Below are positions 9,698 through 21,798 of a DNA stretch of 64,000 bases, piece by piece; position 1 is the first letter of the stretch, and every line of letters begins with the position of its first letter. This stretch comes from Phorcus lineatus (lineage: Eukaryota > Mollusca > Gastropoda > Trochida > Trochidae), in NCBI GenBank assembly GCA_921293015.1, contig OV121096.1, positions 24,377,729-24,441,728 on the forward strand, in the 5' to 3' direction. The translations under genes were made by a program, and so were the position numbers. The notes beneath the pieces were generated by a model that had not been told where the DNA came from, searched no databases, and saw nothing but the letters and a program-made list of their open reading frames with translations.

Positions 9698-12600
9698 CTG
9701 AGTGCAATCAAAACGAATGTACACCTAATAAAGCATGAATACAAATGCAAATGATGTATACATAAGAACACATCAAACCATTCGTTGTGCACATCAATGA
9801 TAAATAAAAGCATTGGTTGCACGTCAATAACACCTAATTGTACACCAAACCAGCTCAGGCGATAACAGACATCTCAAATTATACGTTTTGGATTATCAGT
9901 TATCAATTATCTCATACCAATTACTGTGCAATAAATAAACAACAAATTTAATCATACAAAATGCTCATCATAATCATTCAAAATAATGCAAGGCGCATTT
10001 CATCCTCGGTCGCCGATTTTAGTCAAATTACCCCCCTTGGGTATGATGATGAAAAAATAAGGCAGTGAAATTGCTTGATATGATTTGGGAATTATGTGAA
10101 TTCTAGCTTAAAATCTCGAACTCTAAAAAGAAACCTTCACTCCTGATCATGATTGGCTGAAATCATTAATATAAAGTATCAGTCTGATTAAAATCGACCG
10201 TGTTCCGAGGAATAAAACTTTCAAAATATTGAGTCTATTGCGATTCGAACTCTTTATGTCTAGGCTATCCTCTCCACTAGGTCTGAAGGTAGCCTCACTG
10301 CTCGCACGTGCCGACACCAGTTTAGCGCAGACAAAACCTAGTCAATAGCGAACCAATCACATCATCGCGTTTAAAATAAAGATAGCGGCGAACAAGGTTA
10401 ACGAATGGTAAATGGGAGTTACTTGCCCCTAGCTACTGATACCGAATGCTTTTGCCGCACGCATTGTGATTGGTTAGCTTAGTTTACGCAAGAACGTGCG
10501 CTACAGTAGGGTGCGGTCAGACCTAGTGGAGAGGATAGCCTAGACAGAAAGAGTTCGAATCGCGATAGACTCAATATTTTGAAAGTTTTATTCCTCGGAA
10601 CACGGTCGATTTTAATCAGACTGTATAAAGTATAAGCTTGGATACGGAATAGCAAGCCATTCCGCAAAGCAAGACTAAATGTGATGTGAAACGTTATATG
10701 AGAGGTTCGCAGGTCCAAAACTTCATTGGCTTATTCAAATCAAGGGCGGGTAATTGCAGTACAGCAATTCCTGATGAAGACTCCCAGGATTGACTTGTGA
10801 TGAGGATGGGCGCATATTCAAAACAACAAAAGTCGTAATTTGGTATTACAGTAAATTTGCAATACAGAACGCGCCTCACTTACATGGGTTGCATTTACAA
10901 TTATTACATAGAAGTTTAAATATAAATATTGTCCCGGAATAAAAACTCCAGATTATATTTTCAAACAAGAAAAAAGGTGAGCATGGCTCACATAACCCCG
11001 CAGCCCGTCTGATTTCTTCTCCCTCTTCCAAACTCACATGTAGAAACAAGTTTATCATATTAAGTCCTATGTTTTGTGTCATACAGCTAATAGCATGTGT
11101 TCCCAATGGAGCAACAGATCTGTTTATGGCTACAAGTTCAATTGAGCCATAAATTTGTCAAAAATAATATTTCGGAAATTGCTTTCGAACTCAATCGAGA
11201 GAATCAACAGGTGTGTCCAAAACCACAATTTCATTCACCTCAGTGTGATAATGTCTGAGAAAACTTAATGAGTTAATTGACTGGACGGAAGGACGGACGG
11301 AAAGACAGACGGAAAGACAGACGGACGGAATGACCGCTATACACCCCCGCTACGAGGTATAATAAAGTAAGTCCCTTCATAGGCTGTAATTCTCTGGAGG
11401 TGTGATGATGACAATATGCTAATAGTACACAGTAGGATGACAACCGACAAGAAGTAAACTAAAAGCGGGCCATCCTCGGTGCACACAGGGCTTAAAGTTC
11501 CTTTACAAATCACAATCACCCCTTTGAGTTTTAACTGGACAAATCTGTACTGATTCACTCGCCCTTGAGTCTTGTAATATAGTGGTATTGAGTCTCTTTA
11601 CACGAAGGAAAAAATGATTCGATGTAAAAAAAAATAATTTTGATAAAGCATTTCAGAAATGATGAATGGTTGTTAATCTTTTGATAGACGTCTTTTGGTG
11701 AACAAATTCGTCTTTTAGTTTACCTCATCATGTTCACATTTTCTACACACAGAGTCTTCCTTTTTCAACACAACCTCAATTGTAGGTGTGCTATATTTCA
11801 TGGTTTGATATTTTTCTCAAAATTCCTTAGCCCTTATCCAAGCGATCAAACATTGTTTAACATATCCGACTGAAGTCTGTCCCTAATCTCCGCAACAATT
11901 ACGACAAAACAACAATTGCTTTGTTTGAAAGGCGTTGCTAATTGAATAACTATCCGCCATTGCAACCAATCAGATTTCCGAATGCCTAGCCCACGAACTG
12001 CTCTATTTGCAACAGAAGGAAGGTTTAGAGTATAAACTGTGGGGAATTGATAAGAATTCTTAAGATAATTAATGCTTCATATGTAGTCATTATTAATGGA
12101 GTTCCACAACACTGGGGCCTATATAAACACGTAGAGCAATGTTTCTTGATTTCGTGTTTGCAAGGAACGTTATGCTTGACCGAATCACAACATGTTCACA
12201 ATGATTACTGACCTCGCTATTCATCTGGCAATACGTGTTAATGTTAGTGTATGTTAATAGTAACGTCTTTTCATAAATGATTAATTTATTTGCATAAATG
12301 ACTATAACAACCGAACGATATCATTGTACCATTTCTTAACACGCGTTTACAGGTTCGGGATATTCGGGATGCGAGTCGAGCACACAGGCCCTCGGATCAT
12401 TAAAAAAAGTTATAAAAATTATTTAAAAAAAATTAAAATGTTTTTTTGTTGAGAACACCCCCTGAATAGAATTGTACTTTTGTTAATAGTATATGGAAAG
12501 GCCAGACACTCCATTCGCCCCCACCCGCTTTCTTGACCGAATGCTACAATAAATATGCACGCAATCAATATAAAACTTATGCAGACATGTTCTCAAATGA

Positions 12601-15600
12601 TTTGCCTTTCTACTCCATCTCACTTAAACAAATAAATCTTTGGGGTTATTTAATGAGGACTGTCGAAAGACGATTTTCACGCCCAACTTAATGCTGATGG
12701 GACAAATGGCCGCCCGTCACCTTGACCTTACGGGGGTGTGGCCGCAGCGAGAGATCTCATTGGTTTGACGCAAAGTTAGGAACAGGTAACTCTAATTCTC
12801 CGTCTTGCAACCAATGAGATCTCTCGCTGCGGCCACACCCCCGTAAGGTCAAGGTGACCATTAAGTCAGCATTAAGTTGGGCGTGAAAATCGTCTTTCGA
12901 CCGTCCTCATTAAATAACCCCAAAGATTTATTTGTTTAAGTGAGATGGAGTAGAAAGGCAAATCATTTGAGAACATGTCTGCATAAGTTTTATATTGATT
13001 GCGTGCATATTTATTGTAGCATTCGGTCAAGAAAGCGGGTGGGGGCGAATGGAGTGTCTGGCCTTTCCATATACTATTAACAAAAGTACAATTCTATTCA
13101 GGGGGTGTTCTCAAAAAAACATTTTATTTTATTTTTTTAAAATTTTTATAACTTTTTTTAATGATCCGAGGGCCTGTGGTCGAGCATACCAATATTTCTA
13201 CCCTCCTGGGTATCAAAATCAGAATGTTAGCGTAAAAACGGTACCGTAGTACGAAAAGGTGGTTTCAATGTAAATCAATAAACGAAATCGGAATTCTGAC
13301 GTGCAAAACAATAGTTTGACTTCAAACTGGCAAAAAAACAGGAAAAATTGGGCACAAAGTCAACCTAAATGATAGAAGGATATTTGTGTTTTATGGAAAT
13401 ACTTTAACGGCATGAAGAATGGCATTCCATCCTAATACGCGCGTTTCTCGGTCTAGAAATGTAGGAGCATGATTGGTTGCATTCAAAATTAGTTGTGCAA
13501 TCACCGACGCCGTTTCAAAAGTTATCATTCAAAACGACTCAGTTATTCCAGTATGCTTTCGGACAACTAGACTTTATTTGAATATACTCTTTGCACTTTG
13601 AGTCTTCTTTAGAACATTCGCCTTACTTAACAACTGCATCGTTGCAAGGCCTCGTTGACAACAAATATGTTATCCACACATGCGGCCTTTTCATTTTCTG
13701 AAATATTGGTTGGTTTATGTTGCAATATTTTGTCTCTAGGTTTACCAGCCGGAAGCTTGAAAAAAGCTCCTATCAGAACAGAGGTTGTTAAGGATTTGAT
13801 GACGATGAGGGAATGGAAGGACAGATAGACATAGGAAACATAATGTGTAGAGGATATTATGTGAGTGTATATAAATATAGCATTCATTTTGTACTATGTT
13901 TACGACAAAAGTGCCTAAATAATGTTGTTAATTTACTATCAGTTGTATGACACTTATACAATATTCACGGCTTAAGCCATATGATTCGGCAACTGGGCTA
14001 TACCGGAATAGTACAAGAAATACAGGAATTACGAGAAAAATCTCGAACTTGAGCATGGGCAGACACACGAATTGAAAAAGAGCTAAGCTGTCGCTTCAAA
14101 ACTTTTATCAGTTATATCAGTTCACCAGTCTCATTAATAATTTCGATTTTGATGAAATTGAAAATTTAAGTAAATTTAAGTAAGACATAAAGCCGTTAAT
14201 TAATAAAATTTTCGTTAATTAAGTATTTCCGTATTGGCCGAGTTACAGGTCCTCGGTCCCCGTTGTATTGAAGTGCTCGTTCCAATATAATGAACCGAGG
14301 ACCTGAAACTGGATATATCAGATAGATATTATTCATCATTAACCAAAGGGGTGCATGAGACCAACTTGAAATAGACGTTTCGTTGAAAGGTATTACTGGA
14401 GTCACCTTTGAGACGAGAGTCCAGGATGATTCTGACATTCTTAAAAAATCAGTTACTCACGTCTACAGGAGGTGAAGGTCACTTGACTCCCATGTACAAG
14501 ACACGTGGCATGATCTACAGGAACCCGGCAGGTTCCACATGGTGAGGTCTCCAGTATTCCTCCAGCAGCTTGAGAAGCACCTGTAGAGTCGTACAGCTCC
14601 GGTCCTCCGCCAATACTGCCACCTACGTAACACTCTGAAAGAAAGAAGGAGTTAGATGCATTGAATCGATAGGTCGTAAATGACGCAAATAATCATTCAA
14701 ATATCCCAATAGAGTCGAAATATGCCGACTTCTCCCAAACGTTCCGAAAAATGCCAACGTACACTGGATCTTCTCATGGATTTTGCTGTAAAGTTCTTAT
14801 AGTACCTTAGCCAATCAACAGTCTGATTAAAATCGATATTGTTCCGAGGAATAAAAGTATAAAAGTATTGACTTATCGTGATCCGAACTCGTTCAGTCTA
14901 CGGCTTTCCTTCTCACACGCTCTGATCGCAGCCTGACGTTAAAATAAGCGACTGTTGAACAACCGGGCTGAAGACACCTAACATATCTTGTAAATTCACT
15001 TGGCAGATTGAGTTTTCTGCTGTCGAAATACATGATTACGTAATGAAATCTGAAAAAATATTCCATTACCCACATTGAAATGACTCATCTTGGCAATAAT
15101 TCAAACAGTAGTGACCTACAATTTCAATCACACAGGAGTAGTGCTAAAATAGGTCCTTATAACCTTAACGCCGATCTGCTACATAACGTTCTGACGTTGA
15201 TGTAGTGAAAAGGTATTAACGGCTTTTTTTCAAGACTTCCTGTTAAAAGCCGCAGGAAAACAATGAAGTATTATTTTTCATCTTTACGTTAACGTTTCTC
15301 GCTGACAAACCCTTATACACTTTTAAACTCCTATTTGTTTGCCACGTCGTGGAGGATAGGCAGATCAACAAATTCATATAAAAGGGTTATCCAGTATTCC
15401 ACTATTGACCTTTTATTGGAATAGAACTTCGAAATAAAATACCTTTTCGAACTATGTATGAACTAATTTACGCCTTGAAAATCTTTAAAAATACTTTAAA
15501 ACTTCATACCGCTTGCCTTTATGGCAGCACGTCAACAGTCATAGTGTAGATAATCTATAAAACATTTCAAGCGGCTCATTGGGATTGCATATTGTTTTAA

Positions 15601-17791
15601 ATCAAATACAAAATATTAATACATGCACACCTGCGAAAACATTGAAACGACGTTCCGTTTGTTATTATAGGCCTATGGTCTATTTCCTTTTAAATTATTA
15701 AACATTAGAGAAATTAACATGTGTTTGTAAAAGAACGGCATCAAATGGAATAATGTCAACTCTAAATCTAATATAAAGACGATTGCAAAGTTTGCATTTA
15801 ATGAAATGAAAATAGAATATCCGTTTGCTAAATAAATTGTAAATAATTGGTATTTCTTAAGAAGCATTAATTTATGTTTAGAACATCAGAACTTTAAAAC
15901 CCATTCGTCCGTCCTTACATTTATCACACTTTCGACATCCATTGATTCAACGGAACTCAAATCTTGTTTTAAGTTGGCCAATGGAAATTATGATTTGTAC
16001 TTTTGGGGACTCTGTGGCTCCAAATGACAGCTTGTTGAGCAATGCCCTTAAAGCTGTTTAATATTTTTAACTAGTTCATAAGGCTCCAGAAGAATGGAAT
16101 CTTTTATACAGCCATCTTGTCCAATGGAAATTATAAAGTGTTGTTTTGGTGACTCTCTATTGCCCAAAATGAGAGCCTGTTGGGCAATAATCAATGCCCT
16201 TAAAGCTACTTCATCTTCATAAATTGAACCTAAGGCCATAGAAGGCCGAAATATTTTATATAGGCACCTAAGATATTGGAGATTATGAATTTAATATTTT
16301 CTTAGTCTGTTTCCATACAAAAATCACATTTACAATTTTTCCACATTACAGTAAGAACTATAAGGCTGAAATCTTATTTACAAACACATTGGCCAAAAAG
16401 GATAATAAATTGTAGATTTTATGAATCGGTGGCCCCTTATGGGGGCCTTTGGGGATCATGCCGTACAAATGCTACCTTCATATCTTTCTCCAAGTCATAG
16501 AAAGCTGAGATTTCGTGTACAGACTATATCAAACGTGAATAAGTTATTGTGTTCCACAGGGGTTGCTCCCATAAAATGAATTTTAGTTACTCCTCTCAGA
16601 AATATATATTTTATACCGACATTTCGGGGTATAGGAATAATAGAATAAGGATGATAAACTGGTGTACCATTGATAACTGCTTCCATAAACTGTTATTTAT
16701 GTTTCTTTTGACATACAGCATTCTCTCCCAACAGAGGTAGCTCCGTCATAAATTCCTATACAACCTCTGTCTTAATTGGAAGGTTTCTTGTGCACGAAAA
16801 GTTGAACGCTGATTGGATGCAATGAAAGTTAGTTGTGCAATCAGCGACGCCGTTTCAAAAGTTATCATTCAAATCGCCTCCCTTACTTCCGGAAACTTTA
16901 CAAAAGCTAAACTTTATTTGAATTTGCACCTTGCACTTTGTGTCGTCTTTACAGAACACATACACCTCATTTTGCGACTGCATCATTGCACAGGCCTATA
17001 CGACAACAAATATGTTATTTCGCAGTATTCGATGTTTTCATTGGCTGAAATATTGCCAGGTAGTTTAAGTTGCAATATATCGCCGTTAGGGGAAACTGCC
17101 AGATGCCCGAGAAACCTTTGAATTAAGACAGAGGTTGTATAGAAATTTATGACGGAGCAACCTCTGTTGGGAGAGAATGGACATACAGCTGCATATCTAA
17201 AGTTTGTTCACATACCACTGTTTCGTAGTGTAAATATAATTTAATTTTGGTTTTGTTTGGACGCCAATAGAATAACTTCAGCAAAACTGACAATTAATAA
17301 TTTTTGTCCATGTGTGAAATGGCCCTTTTTAAACTTATTTTCGGGTCGTCTTGTCTTGCATTCGATAATTCGAATTTTGAAATGAAATAGACAAAAGGGG
17401 TCATATTTTCGAAATTTCGATTGAGATATTTTTATTATTAAATTACTACATGGTTCGTCGCATTTCTGCGTTTTGAATAGAACTCACCTCTGGAGATCCA
17501 ATAATATTTCGTTCCAACGCTTGAAGTTCCTGTTGGATCAACGAACAGGACATTGTGGGTTTGACATGAAGATGAATCTTGGTTGTAGAAGAAAGATAGG
17601 CACCTGGGGTCTCCCCCACACCTTGAAGCGCACTCGGCTTTCAGGTAAACATCTGTATACTGGGATAGTACATGCGAGTTTATAATGATACCATCATAAA
17701 CGTTCAGAGGTACGACTTGAGCGTTCTCAGGTGTGCATCCATTGGTAAGTTGAAAGAAAATGTTAAGTAGCAACACGGTAAGAGAATTCAT
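9429..17791 (-). CDS. Secreted PAN-linker-GON protein, minus-strand paralogue (3 exons seen, 3' end off window)
   Basis: Gene model from joined exons 17791-17488, 14634-14461 and 9697-9429, giving 249 codons with all junction phases consistent (1, 1, 0). The order is a signal peptide (residues 1-18, hydrophobic LTVLLLNIFFQL), a PAN/Apple-like Cys domain (about 19-100), a Cys-rich linker (about 102-159) and the first half of a GON domain (about 160-249). GON is known as the C-terminal domain of ADAMTS9/ADAMTS20/GON-1, where it sits in secreted matrix proteases; no protease domain is visible here. The second half of GON, present in the paralogue on the other strand, was not found at 1-9428 and is probably left of the window, though loss cannot be excluded. 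The protein should be secreted; its role is unknown. Confidence 0.8.
9705..10169. other. intron, no further feature seen
   Basis: AT-rich intronic DNA upstream of exon 3 of the minus-strand gene; nothing recognised. Confidence 0.4.
10180..10623. mobile_element. Foldback/MITE element with 10-bp TSD
   Basis: The termini are CAGTCTGATTAAAATCGACC at 10180 and the exact complement ending AATTTTAATCAGACTG-like (GATTTTAATCAGACTG) at 10623. The inverted similarity runs inward for about 130 bases (for example TTCCGAGGAATAAAA against TTTTATTCCTCGGAA). Both sides carry TATAAAGTAT (10170-10179 and 10624-10633), a 10-bp target-site duplication. No coding capacity. A diverged partial copy lies at about 14818-14960. 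Confidence 0.85.
11281..11335. repeat. GGAC/GGAA-rich simple repeat
   Basis: Degenerate tetranucleotide run of GGACGGAAGGACGGACGG type with AAGACAGACGG variants. The surrounding 10634-12374 is intronic AT-rich DNA with no recognised exon. Confidence 0.75.
12383..13178. mobile_element. 796-bp near-perfect palindromic (foldback) element, hAT-like TSD
   Basis: The left arm 12383-12765 and right arm 12809-13178 are inverted copies of each other over nearly 400 bases, separated by a 43-bp spacer. Matches include CACAGGCCCTCGGATC at 12383 against GATCCGAGGGCCTGTG at 13178, and GGGGGTGTGGCCGCAGCGAG against its complement near the centre. A small region differs near 12705. An exact 8-bp duplication GTCGAGCA flanks it (12375-12382, 13179-13186). 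The 8-bp duplication and CA-starting termini suggest mobilisation by a hAT-type transposase; the element carries no gene itself. Confidence 0.92.
13440..13800 (+). mobile_element. Diverged copy of the MULE-like MITE
   Basis: Shares collinear blocks with the intact copy at 16719-17179: GATTGGTTGCATTC, GTTGTGCAATCACCGACGCC, GACAACAAATATGTTAT and ACAGAGGTTGTTAAGGATTT. The outermost termini are not clear, so the limits are approximate. Confidence 0.7.
14461..14634 (-). CDS. Exon 2 of minus-strand PAN-GON gene: Cys-rich linker
   Basis: Acceptor TTTCTTTCAG then AGTGTTACG; donor TGTAGAC then GTGAGTAA; 174 bases, phase 1 to phase 1. Translation begins ECYVGGSIGGGPELYD and ends SPCGTCRVP...CLVHGSQVTFTSCR. 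It aligns with the exon at 26279-26437 of the plus-strand paralogue: shared ECY start, CGxCR, and a final CR. I do not recognise a named domain; the spaced cysteines suggest a disulfide-bonded extracellular module. Confidence 0.88.
14818..14960 (+). repeat. Partial copy of the 10180-10623 element
   Basis: Starts CAGTCTGATTAAAATCGA and continues TTGTTCCGAGGAATAAAA, matching the left end of the element at 10180. The right end is absent. Confidence 0.7.
14961..15970. other. intron, nothing recognised
   Basis: AT-rich intronic DNA of the minus-strand PAN-GON gene without a recognisable repeat boundary or exon. Confidence 0.4.
15976..16240 (+). repeat. Diverged two-copy tandem repeat, about 140 bp per unit
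   Basis: CCAATGGAAATTAT occurs near 15979 and 16122. Each is followed at the same spacing by a TTGT..TTTTGG.GACTCT block, a TTG.GCAAT block and CAATGCCCTTAAAGCT. Confidence 0.65.
16719..17179 (+). mobile_element. Intact 461-bp MITE with 9-bp TSD (MULE-like)
   Basis: Terminal inverted repeats extend about 70 bases: left CATTCTCTCCCAACAGAGGT, right end the complement ACCTCTGTTGGGAGAGAATG, both followed inward by CTCCGTCATAAATT and CAACCTCTGTCTTAATT blocks. GACATACAG flanks both sides exactly (16710-16718 and 17180-17188). Long TIRs plus a 9-bp duplication are typical of Mutator-like elements, so non-autonomous MULE is the best guess. It has no coding capacity. Other copies are at 8159-9204 (interrupted), 13440-13800 and 62930-63260. 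Confidence 0.9.
17189..17430 (+). repeat. Interspersed repeat R1 copy
   Basis: Begins CTGCATATCTAAAGTTTGTTC and ends near GGGGTCATATTTTCGAAATT. Related copies occur at 55378-55640 and 58710-58945, and a fragment near 34735-34800. All share the AAAGTTTGTTCAC start, the CATGTAATTTGG-like block and the AAGGGGTCAAA end. The MITE at 16719 inserted at its edge. Confidence 0.7.
17488..17791 (-). CDS. Exon 1 of minus-strand PAN-GON gene: signal peptide and PAN/Apple-like domain
   Basis: The chosen start is the ATG at 17791-17789 (MNSLTVLLLNIFFQL), which places the hydrophobic signal core at the very N-terminus. An in-frame ATG at 17818 would add nine residues. The mature part starts GCTPENAQVVPLNVYDG and has ECASRCGGDPRCLSFFYNQ, then CQTHNVLF and GTKYYWIS. 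The spacing of C-x3-C, RCLSFF, SCQ and the final YY resembles PAN/Apple domains of invertebrate secreted proteins. Donor CCAGAG then GTGAGT, phase 1. About 3.7 kb away, head to head, lies exon 1 of the paralogue. Confidence 0.85.
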
Positions 17792-20700
17792 TTTTACTCT
17801 CCAAATCCATTGGTGCATTACTCAAAGCAACGTATTAGGGATCACTGCAATACGAATCACAGCTTGTTCTCAACACACTGAAATCGATAGTGTTTGATCT
17901 CTCCTCCTTCCTGCAAAGGTTGTACATTTCATCAATGTCGCAGATCAATACTTCAGGGTAAGCCAATAACGTTATCATTGCAAATTTTTCCCCATTCCAA
18001 CCTCTGTGTAGACTCATCACATATTGCCTCCATACACTGAAATCTGTTGTATCTCACTCGGTCTCCAAATTCCCAATTTAGATCGAAATATCGTCCTTAA
18101 GAAGATACTTACCTTCTGTTGATCGTCAAATACCTTGACAAAATCAATAGATGCTCGTGAATTATAGAGATGACAAGAGACGCCCTTTACCAAAAGATGA
18201 TGCATTTAATTTGAATAAATCCTTGATTCAATGTGGTCAGACAGCTTAAGGACGTCACATTTGAAGCCCCTCTTTACATATTGTATTTGAATGGTATTTG
18301 TATATACTTTTGAAGTGCTTTGATATATCAACTTATCTACGTTATCCCACAACAAACAAATACGTTGATTCAACGTCATCATGTTACTCTTAATTCCTTC
18401 GGCGCTATGAGATTGAATTTTTAACGTACAGGAAAGGCAGTTCTTATTGATAAAGAATTCATAAGTTCGAGAAACATCATTTTTGATAGGTGAACGTTTC
18501 TTTCTCTTAATGGCAGTTTTTTTTCAAATTAAAATAAGTTTTTTGGAGAACACTTAATATATCTTTGCAATCCTCTTGGAGTTGCTACAAAGGATTGTTT
18601 TTTTTTAAGATATTAAATGGTGAACATTTCTTTCTGCTTCATTAAATATTTACACAATATAATACTCAAATATTAAACCGTTACATGGAACATGTGCCAT
18701 CAAGTTAATTTACGAATGTCATTTTGTGATCTTAATCAATGAAAACCATGACGTAAGATTAACCCATGGTGATGACGTCATTCTAAGGCCTGTGTATAGT
18801 GGCCTTAAACCCGAGACGATATATCCCGATTCCAATTTTATTAAGCGAGACGATATATTATGGAAGTATTGCGAAGGAACCTGCGAGACGATTATCATTA
18901 CGATGCCATAGTTGCGATACAATATTATCCCGAGTCTCTACAGTTCATGAAAGAAGAATACTGTGCCAATTGGTGACTGGTCTTGAGAGCTTAACAATTA
19001 CAGTTACATTCAAACGTTGGTCACCAATCCCGCCGTTGTCATCACATACGTTGGAATCTAATGGTGAGTTTATGTTGATCGATTAGCCCCACTGATTTCT
19101 ATGCACCTGTCAAAACTCCCCAATGTCAATGTGCACAATCAGTTAATCCGATCAATGGTATTGTCATTTAGACGTATCTTAGATCCAGCATTGGTACTCG
19201 TCTAACTTAAACAGATATACTATCCTAAAAAAGAAACGTATAGGTGAATTTGAGATTTTTGGAATCTTAAAGAACGATCAAAACACTACAACAAAAAGCA
19301 AATCTTATGTCTATAGACATGTGAATTCTCACCTTCTTAACATTGGAATTTGCAATTCTTTGAAAAAAATGGTTTATGCGTTTCTTTTTCTGGATGGTAT
19401 ATGTGCCTTCATGCAACGAAGAGAACCTTTCCGTGTGTTCCGTCGTTGTAAAATATCCCCCCCCCCCCTATGTATTGTAACAACAGGTTACAAATGCAGG
19501 AAAAATGGCAAATGATCTTAACTTAGGTTACGTGTTGTTGATTTTTGTTATTATTGAGAGGTTACTTATTAGTATTTCTTTTCACTTGTGGAAGATGGTG
19601 GTCTTCTTGCTTTTTTTTTTATCTATGAGACTGTGACGAACACTTTCTCACTCTTATCTCTGTAACCGGCTTTAATACTACTAATAGATCTTCGATTCAT
19701 TGACCCCTTTTCTTCGAATTTCTTTTAAATACATGTAATTTTATTTACTAAGGGTAAGTAAATGTTATTACAATTTTGAAATTTTGACTTACAGCCATTT
19801 TAATTCTAGGGTATTATTTATCATTTACCACAATGCTTGCTGGCGTATTGTTTAGTTTGATAGTGTAGCGAATGAATGGTAAACAAATCAATAAGTGACT
19901 TATTACCATATAAATGAGGTACATTAATTCTTGTGAAACTTACATGCTCATGAATAAACGAACGAATAAGAATAATGCAAGGACAACAAGTGATAATGTG
20001 TGTTTATCAAATAGGTTTGTTTTCACATATATATAAACGAGTTGATTGTACCGGTTTTGAATAACGTACTTAAAGTTTCTTTCTTTTTGATAAATGTGTT
20101 TTATCTGGATGACGCAAAAAAATCATTATCCTGAAATCATTCATTCAGATACAAAGCAGCAAATTGAAAGTAAAAGCCTTTAAAGTGACACAGTGACATA
20201 GTTGAAAAGATCAATTTGAAATGGCTTTGCAAAGACGAAACAGATGCAAAATGTCCGCTCGCTACTGACCAACTTACCTCACCCGCTCCAGTCTCTAATT
20301 GTAAGTAAATCAAACCTTGCTGCTTTGCGCTAAACTTCGTTATTTGAAGCAAGAGCTCTTCTCAGGGAAGAAGTAATTATCAATCTATTATCTGATTGAA
20401 CTATCAAGTTCAAGCGCCGTATGCTGAAGAGCTGACACAGGTTAGTTTGCGAAATGCAGCAAGGCTACAATAAACCACTCATTGATACTGGCGCGAGTTA
20501 TGCTTTGCGAGAGAAGTTTGATATCGCCATGGAATTATGATATGTGAAAGACTTTACAGAAAACGAGAAAAACAATGTGACAGGGATTGGCTGTATCCAG
20601 AGATTGTTTATCTAGTTGATTTTTTGCTTTGGCGGTTTTCCTTTCCAAATTGCGTGTTAGGTTCAAGTCATGCACTTAATCAACAACTTAATGTTCCGAT

Positions 20701-21467
20701 ACTCTCCTTAATTTCCTTTTATCAACATTTATACTTGCCCTTGATACTTGTTATCTCGAGGAAAACGTTAACTTCAAACAGTCCTTTAGCGCGTGCTCAG
20801 GAACTTTTGAAAGTAAACCTCTTCTGATTTACCCTGGACACGAAAGAATAAGCTAAAAGTTAGAATCCTCAAGACGAAAACGTAACAGGCTAGCAGGTCT
20901 AATCGAAGGAACAGTGTCATTGGCTTTCTCCAATCATGGTCGGTTACATTCAATACAGTTTTCCCTCATGAAAGGTCCAAGGGGTGATAAGACTTAGTGA
21001 AGAGAATCGGATCATTTAGCATTTAGGTAATCGAGCACATCTCCTTATCGCCATTGGTAATTCAATTTGATATGAGGACCCGACTAATAGACGAACTAAC
21101 ACGGTCTGTGTAATTCTATATGAATGTAACTCATGAATGAAATTACCTTTTCGCGAAAGATTCATAAAAAGAATAATATGAGTAGTCCGATAGCCTCTAT
21201 TAAGTTTCATGTTTGTAACCACGAAGACATCAATTCCAAAATAAAAGTTAACATCTTTGTTTCTTTACCTTCATTAGTGGTAAAGTGATATCTTCATTAT
21301 CATGCTAAGTGACAATGTCTCTAGTCAAATACGATCAATAAAACAAGTATACTATTAGCAGCAGAAGGTTTAGAAAACTCATGACAAAAATGTAATCACT
21401 TGAATCATTATCAGCGAAGCTGAACAACCTGGATAATAATATCGTGTTTCCTGTCTGTAGGTGACTA
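17792..21467. promoter_or_regulatory. Intergenic region between divergent PAN-GON paralogues
   Basis: About 3.7 kb separates the two start codons, so both promoters must lie here unless non-coding 5' exons extend elsewhere. No convincing coding exon is seen. A possible acceptor (CCTGTCTGTAG) sits 8 bases before the upstream ATG of the plus gene and hints at a 5'-UTR exon. A run of nine or more C residues occurs at about 19459. No promoter motif can be assigned with confidence. Confidence 0.4.
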
Positions 21468-21798
21468 ATGACCAACAGATCTACAGCAAACATGTTGATA
21501 TGGATCTTTCTTAAATTCAGCTTGATTAACGTTGCCTTTGGGTGTACCCCTGAAAGATATAAAATTGGCTTTATGTCTGTCTTTGATGACGTTATTGCAG
21601 ATGAAATGCTTTTGTTCCAGTCATCAAGTGTACCTCTTCGTTTGGAGTGTGCTTCAATTTGTGACAGGGATCCAAATTGTCTCTCATTCTTCCATAATGA
21701 TATCACAACAGTTTGCCAGACACATAGTGCCATATTTCTTAAAACTACACGAAAGTTTCGGGGGGAGATTGGAACGAAATATTACCGAAAACCATCAG
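21468..21798 (+). CDS. Exon 1 of plus-strand PAN-GON gene: signal peptide and PAN/Apple-like domain
   Basis: The ATG at 21492 gives MLIWIFLKFSLINVAFGC, a compact signal peptide ending before the first cysteine; the ATG at 21468 adds eight polar residues. The mature part has GCTPERYKIGF, LECASICDRDPNCLSFFHN, VCQTHSAIF and GTKYYRKPS, matching the minus-strand paralogue position by position. Donor CCATCAG then GTAATT, phase 1. Confidence 0.87.

Noticed and set aside
17473..17685. 70-codon plus-strand frame
   Set aside because: Antisense of PAN-GON exon 1 on the minus strand.
20537..20827. 96-codon frame between the PAN-GON genes
   Set aside because: No motif, signal peptide logic or splice context; chance frame in AT-rich DNA.
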